NCBI RefSeq assembly: GCF_002874535.1
Contig: NZ_CP025025.1
Location: forward strand, 5,001-48,000
Direction: 5' to 3'
Length of the DNA stretch: 43,000 nucleotides
Source: Mesobacillus jeotgali
Lineage (GTDB): Bacteria; Bacillota; Bacilli; Bacillales; Cytobacillaceae
The position numbers and the translations under genes are program-made. Of the stretch, positions 9,714 to 17,641 are shown piece after piece (within the stretch, counting starts at the first letter, position 1; every line of letters begins with the position of its first letter). The notes under the pieces are model-generated. The model was not told the origin of the DNA. It saw only the letters and a program-made list of their open reading frames with translations, and made no database searches.

Positions 9714-9923
9714 TTAACCAGGAAAAACCCAAATGATTTGCTGGGTTCGAATAAAAAAGGGAGTTCCGTTAGATTCGACAACAATGTGATCTGGCAATAC
9801 ATTTTTCAAGGAGCCACGGATGCTACCTTTTATTGTTTGAACAGTAACCATATTCCCAACAATGGTAGCTAATGTCTGATAAACATAGGGATCATAGAAG
9901 CTTAACAGGTCGTTGTTTGTCAT
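9714..9923 (-). CDS. DUF2642 (YuzF-like) small protein
   Basis: This 69-residue protein begins MTNNDLLSFYDPYVYQ and has the DUF2642 core of short beta strands (VTVQTIKGSIRG, DHIVVE) ending in PFFIRTQQIIWV, a small SM-like barrel pattern. Proteins of this family occur in Bacillaceae and several are reported or suspected to be spore-associated; no biochemical function is known. AGGAGG lies 6 nt before the ATG. It is the first gene of an operon with the manganese catalase. A CATATACT sequence upstream resembles a sporulation -10 region, but no matching -35 was found. Confidence 0.8.
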   Translation of the reverse strand: MTNNDLLSFYDPYVYQTLATIVGNMVTVQTIKGSIRGSLKNVLPDHIVVESNGTPFFIRTQQIIWVFPG

Positions 9924-10365
9924 TAATATCCTCCTATTTTAAAGTCATTCTTACTGAGTATATGTTTCTCGATATACAAAAAGACTGTCAAACAACTGTT
10001 CAATATGGCTCTTTACTTTCCTGAAATAATAAATGGCAATAGCACTTTTTTGGGCATTCCGTCATGGACATAGACATCGCACTATTGGAAGCGATTCAGG
10101 TATAATCATTTATCAGTTAAACTAATCATCAGTACCATTGGAAATAGAATCCAAAAAAATGGCTGCTATTTATAGGCGCTTTAATGTTAAAACTTCTTTT
10201 GGCTGCCTTTTTGAATTACTTAAATTAACCACCAGTGCTTAATAGCATTGGTGGTTTTACTTTCCAAAAGTACTTGAAGTATCGTCCTATTGGAGAATGC
10301 AATACTTGTTTAATCATTCGATTTTATAGAATAAGGAATCAGGCTCTATGATAATAAATCGAAGT
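9924..10365. other. intergenic region between divergent spore-type genes
   Basis: No gene is seen in this stretch. It holds the upstream region of the DUF2642-catalase operon and, at 10227-10256, an orphan hairpin. Confidence 0.6.
10227..10256 (+). terminator. orphan terminator-like hairpin
   Basis: AACCACCAGTGCT / AGCATTGGTGGTT, 13 bp with one G-U pair and a 4-nt loop, followed by a short T-rich stretch. No gene ends here, so it may be a relic or may close a small RNA. Confidence 0.4.
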
Positions 10366-10392
10366 ACATTTCCTTAAAGGTTGCATAGGATA
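10366..10392 (+). promoter_or_regulatory. SigK-like promoter of the cupin gene
   Basis: AC (10366-10367), 16-bp gap, then CATAGGATA (10384-10392), which fits the late mother-cell sigma-K pattern AC-N16/17-CATANNNTA. It lies 34 nt before the start codon. Confidence 0.5.
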
Positions 10393-10426
10393 CATATGAT
10401 CGTTTTTAAAAGTTGGGAAGGGAAAG

Positions 10427-11281
10427 ATGAAAATGTATAATGACTCATATTTGTATCCATTTCCATACCCTAATTATATGAATGCACAAAGAAACAACTA
10501 TAGCAGTCAGTCAAGGAATTGGGTTGCAAATGGAATGTATCCTCTTCGTTTTTCTAATGAGTCGACTGATTATGGATCAACCCCATTTGTCATTAACATT
10601 AATGAGGCTGCGAAGCAAAACAATACATTCCGTACTGCTTTATGGACTGGAACAAAGCTTCAATTAACTTTGATGAGTCTGAATGTTGGAGAAGATATTG
10701 GTTTGGAAATGCACCCTAATGTCGATCAATTCTTACGTATAGAACAAGGACAAGGAATTGTTCAAATGGGTAAAACAAGGGAAAACTTAAGCTATCGCTG
10801 GGAAGTGTATGATGATTCAGCAATCTTCATACCTGCTGGAACATGGCATAATTTAACCAACACAGGAACTGCGCCATTGAAGATTTACTCAATCTATGCC
10901 CCGCCAAACCACCCATTCGGTACAGTTCACGCAACAAAAGCAGATGCTGAGGATAGCCATGGTAATCGTTACAGAAATGGAAGCATTAATAGAGTAACTA
11001 ATTCGGCCAATGCCAAAACAGCCTTCACCAAAGAGGAGGCAGCTGCGATCGCTTTGCTACTGGGTATAGATTTTAACAAAACTAAGTTTGATTTAAACGA
11101 GTTTTGGATGGGAGTTAATACTGAGCTTGAACATGGAAGAAAATATAATCAGACAAATGTAACTGCGGATGACCCTATTACTACTGGAAAAATAGCGTTA
11201 GCTCATCTTAGTGAGTTTCCTGATTATTATCAAAGGTTAAAGAAGCTGGAAGAGGAAGCAAAGGCATATTGGAACAAATGA
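10427..11281 (+). CDS. cupin domain protein with C-terminal DUF5661
   Basis: This 284-residue protein appears to join two domains. After a Tyr/Asn-rich N-terminus (about 1-45), residues 60-165 form a cupin barrel with a partial metal-site motif (GLEMHPNVDQFLRIEQGQG and PAGTWHN). Residues 200-284 match DUF5661 as I recall it (GIDFNKTKFDLNEFWMGV, ELEHG, then a conserved TGKIALAHL-EFPDYY block). The start ATG follows GGGAAGGGA. A SigK-like promoter lies in front and a terminator behind, so it is probably a single-gene unit expressed in the mother cell. Ligand and reaction unknown. Confidence 0.85.
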   Translation: MKMYNDSYLYPFPYPNYMNAQRNNYSSQSRNWVANGMYPLRFSNESTDYGSTPFVININEAAKQNNTFRTALWTGTKLQLTLMSLNVGEDIGLEMHPNVDQFLRIEQGQGIVQMGKTRENLSYRWEVYDDSAIFIPAGTWHNLTNTGTAPLKIYSIYAPPNHPFGTVHATKADAEDSHGNRYRNGSINRVTNSANAKTAFTKEEAAAIALLLGIDFNKTKFDLNEFWMGVNTELEHGRKYNQTNVTADDPITTGKIALAHLSEFPDYYQRLKKLEEEAKAYWNK

Positions 11282-11321
11282 GTAAAGTGATTAAATATGC
11301 ATGAAGTGAGAGGAACAAAGG

Positions 11322-11352
11322 ACTCCCCAACTGAGCTGAGTGGGGAGTTTTT
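11322..11352 (+). terminator. terminator of the cupin gene
   Basis: ACTCCCCA / TGGGGAGT stem with an 11-nt loop and a T run. An outer GGAACA (11312) / TGTTCC (11354) pair can extend it. Confidence 0.88.
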
Positions 11353-11402
11353 CTGTTCCAGCTGCCATCCCAAGGCTTGAAGGTCTACTCTGTAAAGACA
11401 GG

Positions 11403-11411
11403 CATAAAATA
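11403..11411 (+). promoter_or_regulatory. possible sporulation-type -10 before the hydrogenase operon
   Basis: CATAAAATA fits the SigK -10 pattern CATANNNTA and lies 30 nt before hypA. A matching AC at 16-17 bp upstream is missing, and the embedded TAAAAT could also be a SigA -10 without a good -35. The operon's promoter is therefore not settled. Confidence 0.25.
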
Positions 11412-11440
11412 GGGTGAGAGATAACTTGGGTGGTGTTGGG

Positions 11441-11809
11441 ATGCATGAAATGTCACTTATGTCAGAAATCATGGAGATAGTTTCAGAGGATGCAGCTGCA
11501 AGAGGCTTTAAGATGGTGAGGAGGATGGATGTAATTGTCGGGGATTTATCCAATGTCCTGCCTGATGCCCTGGAGCTGGCGTTTCTATTTTTTCAGAGAC
11601 AGGAAGGCACTATGATTGACGTAAGTAGTACCCTGCATATTATACGGGAAGAAGCAAAAGCGCAGTGCCCGGCATGCCAGTGTGAGTTTCAACCAGATTA
11701 CAGGATTGCGCTTTGCCCGGAATGTGGAGTTCCCGGATGCCTGCTTGTGAGCGGTGAAACTTTTAGGGTGGAATCCTATGAGGGGAGTTATGAAGACAAT
11801 GAAAATTGA
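11441..11809 (+). CDS. hypA: hydrogenase nickel-insertion protein HypA
   Basis: HypA delivers nickel to the NiFe site together with HypB. The ATG at 11441 gives 122 residues beginning MHEMSLM, which contains the N-terminal His2 needed for nickel binding. An open frame upstream to 11414 would bury that histidine and is rejected. The structural zinc site is intact as CPAC (76-79) and CPEC (92-95). GGGTGG precedes the start. It is the first gene of the hydrogenase operon, about 90 nt after the cupin terminator, and overlaps hypB. Confidence 0.95.
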   Translation: MHEMSLMSEIMEIVSEDAAARGFKMVRRMDVIVGDLSNVLPDALELAFLFFQRQEGTMIDVSSTLHIIREEAKAQCPACQCEFQPDYRIALCPECGVPGCLLVSGETFRVESYEGSYEDNEN

Positions 11810-12458
11810 GCTAGGGGCAGATGTGTTAAAAGATAACAATCTAGCTGCCGCGTATAATAGAAGACTATTTAAAAATCACAAAACACTTGTCATCAATATC
11901 ATGAGTTCACCTGGTGCCGGAAAAACAACCCTGCTGGAAGAAACGATCAAGGTTTTGCGTGGCGATTTAACCGTGGCCGTGATTGAAGGAGATCTGGCCA
12001 CAGACCGTGATGCGGAACGATTGCGGTCTTTAGGGATAAAAACTGTCCAGATTAATACTGTTGGAGGATGCCATCTTGACGCGAGGATGATTGCCAAAAC
12101 ACTCCCGGAATTTGAGTTGGAAAACATTGATATTCTATTTATTGAGAACATAGGGAACCTGGTATGTCCGTCGGGTTATGACCTGGGACAAGATTATAAA
12201 GTCGTTTTATTAAGCGTACCTGAAGGCAATGATAAAATCCCGAAGTATCCAGTGATGTTCAGACGTACGGATCTGACGATAATCAATAAGATCGATCTCC
12301 TGCCATATGTCTCATTCAGTGTGGAGGAAGCCGAAAAAGATTTAGAAGCTATTAATCCTGCAGCACAGCTGAAGATTTTGTCTGCAAAGACTGGTGAAGG
12401 CCTTGAAAACTGGGTCAACTGGATTAGGGAAGCGTACAGGCAATGTACGGAGCATTAG
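11799..12458 (+). CDS. hypB: hydrogenase nickel-incorporation GTPase HypB
   Basis: HypB is a SIMIBI-class GTPase that drives nickel transfer to the hydrogenase large subunit. Visible are the P-loop SSPGAGKTTLL (36-46), EGDLATDRDAERL, the metal-binding GGCHLDA (Cys91-His92), IENIGNLVCP (Cys123) and NKIDLLPY. The N-terminal CXXCGC motif and His-rich stretch of some HypB proteins are absent, so it probably does not store nickel. Starts at 11790 and 11799 are both possible. 11799 has the better distance from the GAGGGGAG site and gives 219 residues. It overlaps hypA upstream and hypF downstream. Confidence 0.94.
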   Translation: MKIELGADVLKDNNLAAAYNRRLFKNHKTLVINIMSSPGAGKTTLLEETIKVLRGDLTVAVIEGDLATDRDAERLRSLGIKTVQINTVGGCHLDARMIAKTLPEFELENIDILFIENIGNLVCPSGYDLGQDYKVVLLSVPEGNDKIPKYPVMFRRTDLTIINKIDLLPYVSFSVEEAEKDLEAINPAAQLKILSAKTGEGLENWVNWIREAYRQCTEH

Positions 12459-14782
12459 GCATTAGGGTGACGGGGAGGGTGCAGGGAGTTGGATTTCGGC
12501 CATTCGTTTATTCCCTTGCGAAAAAATTTCATTTGACCGGAACCGTCCAGAATAATCTCGACCATGTCATGTTGATTATGGAAGGAAACGAAGATTGTCT
12601 AGTAAGAGCTGTAAAAGAACTAAAAGAGTCGCCGCCACCTCTGGCAAAGATCGATCATATCACGACAACCAAAATTCCCCCTGTTTATTTTGAAGAATTT
12701 ACGATCATTCCCAGCAAAAAAGTAGATTCCTATTCCTTACCATGGATTTCTGCGGATGCGGCAATTTGTGAAGATTGCCTGCAAGAGATGAATGATCCAG
12801 CTAACCGGAGATATAAGTATCCATTCATAAACTGTACTCAGTGTGGTCCGCGCTACACCATCATACAGTCCTTGCCTTATGATCGTCCCAATACAACGAT
12901 GAGTGAATTTACGATGTGTGACCAATGTCAGGAAGAATATGTTAATCCGTTGAACCGGCGGCATCATGCCCAGCCAATATGCTGTTTTGCATGTGGCCCT
13001 GACATTCGGCTATTTCATCAAAACGGTGAAATGTCAGCACAGGATGAGGAGGCACTTCTTGAGACAGGTGCACTCTTAAGGAGCGGAAATATCGTCGGGA
13101 TAAAAGGAATCGGCGGCTATCACCTTGCATGTGATGCTCATCAAGAAAGAGCAATTGTTGAAATAAGAAAAAGAAAGAACCGGCCTCGCAGGCCACTGGC
13201 CATTATGGCAAGGGACCTGGATGTTGTAAAAAAGCATTGTTATCTTTCAAAAGAAGAAGAGGATGTGCTGACAAGTCCAGTCATGCCGATTATGGTGTTG
13301 CGGAAAAGAAAGGAATGTACCCTTCCGGAAGAGCTGTCACAAGGCTTGTCGACAATTGGAATCATGCTGCCGTATACCCCATTGCATCATCGACTATTTG
13401 AAACAAGCGGACTCGAATGCATGGTCATGACCAGTGCAAATATTTCAGAAATGCCGATACCTTACAAAGAAGAAGCGATCAATGATTGTCTATATGATTA
13501 TCTATTAACACACAATCGTGGTATTCACCTTCCGATTGATGATTCTGTCGTCCAGTTCGACGGTGAGAAAATGCTCTATCATAGGCGGGCAAGAGGGTTT
13601 GTACCGGATCCTTTTCATACCGAATCAGCAGTGGACGGAATCGTTGCTTTTGGAGGAAATCAAAAAAGTACGTTTGCTGTGGGGAAGCAAAATGACATCG
13701 TGGTCAGTGCCCATATCGGCGACCTTGACTCCGAAGAAATGATTCATTTTTATAAGGCCCAGCTCCTTCACTATAAAAAGTGGCTGGGAGTTGAAGTGAA
13801 GCATATAGCGGTTGATAAACATCCTCTGTACGCATCAGCGGAACTAGTAAAAGAATATGATTGCAACATCATACCCATTCAGCATCACCATGCCCATCTT
13901 GTTTCCTGCATGGAAGATAACGGCATCTTGGAACCCAGTTTCGGGATCATCCTGGATGGAACCGGATATGGAGCTGATGGGAACATCTGGGGGTTTGAGT
14001 TCTTATACGGCAATGCCCATTCCTTTGAACGTCTTGGCCACCTGGAATATACTCCGCTTCCGGGCGGTGAAAAAGCTGTGAAGGAACCATGGAGAAATGC
14101 GGTTGGGATGCTTTATTATTACTGGCAAGAAGACGGCATAGAGATGGCGATGAAACTATTCCCTGACAAGGCCACTGAGGTCAATATCCTAAAGAGGATG
14201 ATCGTGAATCAAATTCATATGCCTATGGCAGGTACTTGCGGAAGAGTATTTGATGCGGTCAGTGCGATTCTGGGAACTTGCTTAACTTCCACGTATGAAG
14301 GGGAAGCAGCAATCAGATTATCGGATTATATGATGAACGAAACGGAACATTCGGGTGGAATTTATCCATACCATCTAAAAGCAAACCAGGAAAATAAACT
14401 TCAACTAGACCTTTCTCCGATGCTCTCTCAAATCATCCAGGATAAATTCAACAATGTTAGTACGGCCAAAATCATTCACGCTTTTCACTCAACCATTGTT
14501 TCAGGCTGTGTGGAGATGATTGCTAGACTATCAGAAAGAAACCCGCATCTGAACAGGACGGTCATGTTGTCAGGCGGCTCGTTCCAGAATTTATTTTTAA
14601 CGAAAGAAATTAAAGCGAAGCTCGAGGAAAAAGGATTTGCCGTTAGGACACATAAAAACGTGCCCTGTCATGATGGCGGTTTATCATTAGGGCAAATCAT
14701 CATAGCTTCTCATGCTATTAAAAGTAAGGTGGTGGATCACTGTGTGCCTGGGAGTACCCGCAAAGGTGATGGAGATCGATGA
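12443..14782 (+). CDS. hypF: carbamoyltransferase HypF
   Basis: HypF makes the carbamoyl group that becomes the cyanide ligands of the active-site iron, passing it to the HypE C-terminal cysteine. Domain order is intact over 779 residues: acylphosphatase (RVTGRVQGVGFRPFVY, 8-23), two CX2C-X18-CX2C zinc fingers (about 110-185), a YrdC-like domain (about 205-385, with KRKNRPRRPLAIMA), and a Kae1/TsaD-like transferase domain from about 395 with the metal-binding HHHAHL. The ATG at 12443 lies inside the hypB end (16-nt overlap). The 3' end overlaps hypC by 41 nt. Confidence 0.96.
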   Translation: MYGALGIRVTGRVQGVGFRPFVYSLAKKFHLTGTVQNNLDHVMLIMEGNEDCLVRAVKELKESPPPLAKIDHITTTKIPPVYFEEFTIIPSKKVDSYSLPWISADAAICEDCLQEMNDPANRRYKYPFINCTQCGPRYTIIQSLPYDRPNTTMSEFTMCDQCQEEYVNPLNRRHHAQPICCFACGPDIRLFHQNGEMSAQDEEALLETGALLRSGNIVGIKGIGGYHLACDAHQERAIVEIRKRKNRPRRPLAIMARDLDVVKKHCYLSKEEEDVLTSPVMPIMVLRKRKECTLPEELSQGLSTIGIMLPYTPLHHRLFETSGLECMVMTSANISEMPIPYKEEAINDCLYDYLLTHNRGIHLPIDDSVVQFDGEKMLYHRRARGFVPDPFHTESAVDGIVAFGGNQKSTFAVGKQNDIVVSAHIGDLDSEEMIHFYKAQLLHYKKWLGVEVKHIAVDKHPLYASAELVKEYDCNIIPIQHHHAHLVSCMEDNGILEPSFGIILDGTGYGADGNIWGFEFLYGNAHSFERLGHLEYTPLPGGEKAVKEPWRNAVGMLYYYWQEDGIEMAMKLFPDKATEVNILKRMIVNQIHMPMAGTCGRVFDAVSAILGTCLTSTYEGEAAIRLSDYMMNETEHSGGIYPYHLKANQENKLQLDLSPMLSQIIQDKFNNVSTAKIIHAFHSTIVSGCVEMIARLSERNPHLNRTVMLSGGSFQNLFLTKEIKAKLEEKGFAVRTHKNVPCHDGGLSLGQIIIASHAIKSKVVDHCVPGSTRKGDGDR

Positions 14783-14975
14783 GCAGACGGCTCTGGTGGA
14801 TGTAATGGGATCGAGGATGCATGTCGGGATTCTGTTTGTCCCAGAGGTTAAAAAGGGTGACTATGTATTGCTTCATGCCGGACAGGCGATGACCGTTGTA
14901 GACGAGACTTATGCTCGCGAAAGCATCGAAGAATGGAGGAATATTTTAAATGGAAAGTTTGGAGACGCTCTCTGA
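14742..14975 (+). CDS. hypC: hydrogenase assembly chaperone HypC
   Basis: HypC shuttles the Fe(CN)2CO group with HypD and binds the large-subunit precursor. The protein is 77 residues and starts at GTG 14742, giving the hallmark MCLGVPAKV, with the essential Cys2. AAGGTGGTGG lies just upstream and decides the start; longer in-frame versions would hide Cys2. It overlaps hypF by 41 nt and hypD by 26 nt, so translation of the three is coupled. Confidence 0.95.
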   Translation: MCLGVPAKVMEIDEQTALVDVMGSRMHVGILFVPEVKKGDYVLLHAGQAMTVVDETYARESIEEWRNILNGKFGDAL

Positions 14976-16056
14976 TCCGGCATTAGCACGTCAGTCACTG
15001 GAAGCCGTGGTTGAATTGGCTGGCGAATTTAAAAAGAAATTTGGAAGAGTGCCAGTTTTGATGGAAGTATGCGGATCACACACAATGGCTTTTGCCAAAT
15101 CAGGATTGAAAACCAGATTGAAAGATCATGTCAGACTGATTGCCGGTCCTGGATGTCCAGTGTGTGTGACAGACCAGAAATCGATTGATGCAATGATTCA
15201 ATTGGCTGAAGGATCAAACAGGATACTGTGTACTTTTGGCGATATGATGCGAGTCCCTGGTTCCAAAGTGAGCCTGATGAACTCAAAAACGGATGGCAAG
15301 GACATCCGGGTGATCTATTCCCCACTGGACAGTGTGAAGATCGCTGAGGAAAATCCCGATAAAGAAGTAATTCTCCTTGGGATTGGCTTTGAGACCACGA
15401 TACCGATTTTGACCCTTGCCATTCGCGAAGCAGAAAGAAAAGAGTTGAAGAATTACAGTGTTTGGATGACAACGAAATTGGTAGAGCCGGTTATGAGGGC
15501 GCTTCTTGATTCAGGAGAGGTGAAGTTGGATGGCTTTATTTTACCCGGCCATGTTTCGGTCGTACTGGGCAAAAAGAGCTTTGATTTTTTAGTGGAAGAT
15601 TACCAGATCTCGGGAGTCATAACCGGATTCGAACCGGTGCAGCTTTTAAGTGGGATCTATAAATTGCTTGAGCTTCTGCTCGAGAATAAATTTGATGTAT
15701 TAAATGACTATCCCTCTGTTGTAAAAGATGAAGGCAATCTTACCGCACAAAAATTGCTTAAGCAATATCTGCGTCTTCACGATGAAGATTGGCGGGGGAT
15801 GGGGACGATTCCAGGGAGCGGACTTGTCCTTAAGGAGGAATACGCACAATTTGATGCGAAAAAGCGGTATGAAGTATCTGTAGGAGAGCCGCGGAAAACA
15901 AAATGCCGATGCGGTGAAATCATCAGGGGATTAATCAATCCTGAAAGCTGTGTTTTGTTTAATAAAGGATGTACACCAGCCCATCCGATTGGGCCTTGTA
16001 TGGTTTCAACGGAAGGAACTTGTGCAGCACATTATCAATATATGAGAGGGGAATAG
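14950..16056 (+). CDS. hypD: hydrogenase formation protein HypD
   Basis: HypD is the iron-sulfur scaffold on which the Fe(CN)2CO unit is assembled with HypC. At 368 residues it shows the conserved VCGSHTMAFAKSG (Cys41), GPGCPVCVT (Cys69, Cys72), GIGFETT, GFILPGHV, ITGFEPVQ, and the C-terminal cysteine set of the 4Fe-4S cluster (KCRCGEIIRG, CVLFNKGCTP, GTCAAHY). Its start lies within hypC, and hypE begins 2 nt after its stop. The sequence looks complete and functional. Confidence 0.97.
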   Translation: MESLETLSDPALARQSLEAVVELAGEFKKKFGRVPVLMEVCGSHTMAFAKSGLKTRLKDHVRLIAGPGCPVCVTDQKSIDAMIQLAEGSNRILCTFGDMMRVPGSKVSLMNSKTDGKDIRVIYSPLDSVKIAEENPDKEVILLGIGFETTIPILTLAIREAERKELKNYSVWMTTKLVEPVMRALLDSGEVKLDGFILPGHVSVVLGKKSFDFLVEDYQISGVITGFEPVQLLSGIYKLLELLLENKFDVLNDYPSVVKDEGNLTAQKLLKQYLRLHDEDWRGMGTIPGSGLVLKEEYAQFDAKKRYEVSVGEPRKTKCRCGEIIRGLINPESCVLFNKGCTPAHPIGPCMVSTEGTCAAHYQYMRGE

Positions 16057-16058
16057 GC

Positions 16059-17063
16059 TTGGTACAGAAAATTGGTTTAGCGCATGGGGAGGGTGGTGAA
16101 CTTACCCACCAGCTGATTCAGGATGTGTTTGTGAAGTCTTTTGGCCATGGAGTACAGACGAAGCTGGATTCCGCTATTCTGCCTGGGATGATCAATAATA
16201 TGGCCGTGACGACCGATAGCTTTGTCGTGAATCCGATTTTTTTTCCGGGAGGCAATATTGGAAAGCTGGCGATAACAGGGACGGTAAATGACTTAGCTGT
16301 TTGCGGGGCGATCCCCCGGTTTATTACAGCAGGCTTCATTCTTGAAGAAGGGTTTCCGGTAAATGATTTGAAAAAAATTGCCCAAAGCATGGCAGAAGAA
16401 GCGGAACGGGCAGGTGTCCACATTGTTGCCGGTGATACAAAGGTAGTCGAAAAGGGAAGTGCGGACGGTCTATTCATTAATACTACTGGCATTGGGGAAC
16501 TGCAGGAGACGCACCGTCCAAACCCGGAAAAAATGAAAAAAGGTGACGTCGTAATCATAAGTGGCACAATAGGGGACCATGGGGTTTCGATTCTTGGCGC
16601 CCGAAACGAGCTTGGTTTGATGACAGATGTCGCGAGTGATTGTGCATCACTGAATCATCTTATTCAAGATCTTACGAATGAAGTTGGAGACATTCGCATC
16701 ATGCGGGATCCCACAAGGGGCGGACTGGCCACTACCCTTGTCGAGATCTGTGAAGACTTCCAGGTGACGATCGAGCTTGGAGAAGACTCGATTCCAATAC
16801 GGAAGGATGTCCAGGGAGCATGTGACATTTTAGGATTCGATCCTCTCTATTTAGCCAATGAGGGGAAAATGGTGTTTATTGTAGATTCGAGCTTAGCAGA
16901 AAGGGCGATACACATCATTAAACAAAATGAATTTGGCAGAGATGCTGAAGTGATCGGCCAGGTTTCATCGCTGGAGTCCGGAAAACTGTTGTTGAGAACT
17001 CCTTTTGGCACGACGCGCAGGCTGCAGCGGCTTTCAGGAATGCTCTTGCCAAGAATATGTTAA
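16059..17063 (+). CDS. hypE: hydrogenase expression/formation protein HypE
   Basis: HypE dehydrates the carbamoyl group received from HypF on its C-terminal cysteine to a thiocyanate, the source of the CN ligands. The protein ends in MLLPRIC, so that cysteine (Cys334) is in place. It also has GEGGELTHQLI, a glycine-rich ATP loop around VVAGDTKVV, and RDPTRGGLATTL. The start is TTG at 16059, seven bases after GAGAGGGG. The frame is open upstream through hypD, but a longer N-terminus is unlike the family. A 56-nt gap separates it from the next gene. Confidence 0.95.
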   Translation: MVQKIGLAHGEGGELTHQLIQDVFVKSFGHGVQTKLDSAILPGMINNMAVTTDSFVVNPIFFPGGNIGKLAITGTVNDLAVCGAIPRFITAGFILEEGFPVNDLKKIAQSMAEEAERAGVHIVAGDTKVVEKGSADGLFINTTGIGELQETHRPNPEKMKKGDVVIISGTIGDHGVSILGARNELGLMTDVASDCASLNHLIQDLTNEVGDIRIMRDPTRGGLATTLVEICEDFQVTIELGEDSIPIRKDVQGACDILGFDPLYLANEGKMVFIVDSSLAERAIHIIKQNEFGRDAEVIGQVSSLESGKLLLRTPFGTTRRLQRLSGMLLPRIC

Positions 17064-17119
17064 TTATTCCTGGGCTCCCGCATAGGATAGGATGAAAGCT
17101 GCCTTAAGGAGAGGAAGTC

Positions 17120-17641
17120 ATGAACAACACAGAGCTAATCAGATTACAGCTGAATCACCTTGTTACACAGGCACGGCAGGACTTGTATACCCTTTCAAGA
17201 ACAAGTGATTACTATAAAAATCAGCAAATCCTGCAGCGCATATGGGATGCGCTGTCTTCCATCCACTTTCTAAGTGAGCTGTTGGCAAATCAGGCAAGTA
17301 AAACCTCTTGTCCAGTACAGAATTCCATTCCACAGCCTGCAGCCACAAGCCAGCCGCAAATACCACCGATCACTCCCCTGCCAAATCCAAATAACACAAC
17401 TAACAATCAACGCTCGTTTACGATACAAGAGTTAGCAACATTCGATGGTAAAAACGGAAGGCCTGCTTATGTTGCTGTCAATGGCATCGTTTATGATGTG
17501 ACGAATAATCGTGCCTGGGCGGCGGCTACTCATTTTGGTCTGGTTTCAGGAAAGGACTATACCCAGGAATTTGCGTCCTGCCATGCCGGTCAGCAATCAA
17601 TCCTTGCCATGCTGCCAGTGGTTGGGAGGTTGGTGCAATGA
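17120..17641 (+). CDS. cytochrome b5-like haem-binding protein of the hydrogenase operon
   Basis: This 173-residue protein has three visible parts. Residues 1-60 are amphipathic helices without a signal or membrane segment. Residues 65-98 are a Pro/Asn/Gln/Thr-rich flexible linker. Residues 99-173 form a bacterial cytochrome b5-like domain (FTIQELATFDGKNGRPAYVA, NGIVYDVTN, SGKDYTQEF, MLPVVGRL). Candidate haem ligands are His138 and His155. Its TGA overlaps the hydrogenase small-subunit ATG (ATGA), implying coupled synthesis. No membrane cytochrome b subunit is encoded, so this protein is the best candidate for taking electrons from the small subunit, or for linking it to a partner. That role is inferred; the domain call rests on motif recognition. 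Confidence 0.8.
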   Translation: MNNTELIRLQLNHLVTQARQDLYTLSRTSDYYKNQQILQRIWDALSSIHFLSELLANQASKTSCPVQNSIPQPAATSQPQIPPITPLPNPNNTTNNQRSFTIQELATFDGKNGRPAYVAVNGIVYDVTNNRAWAAATHFGLVSGKDYTQEFASCHAGQQSILAMLPVVGRLVQ

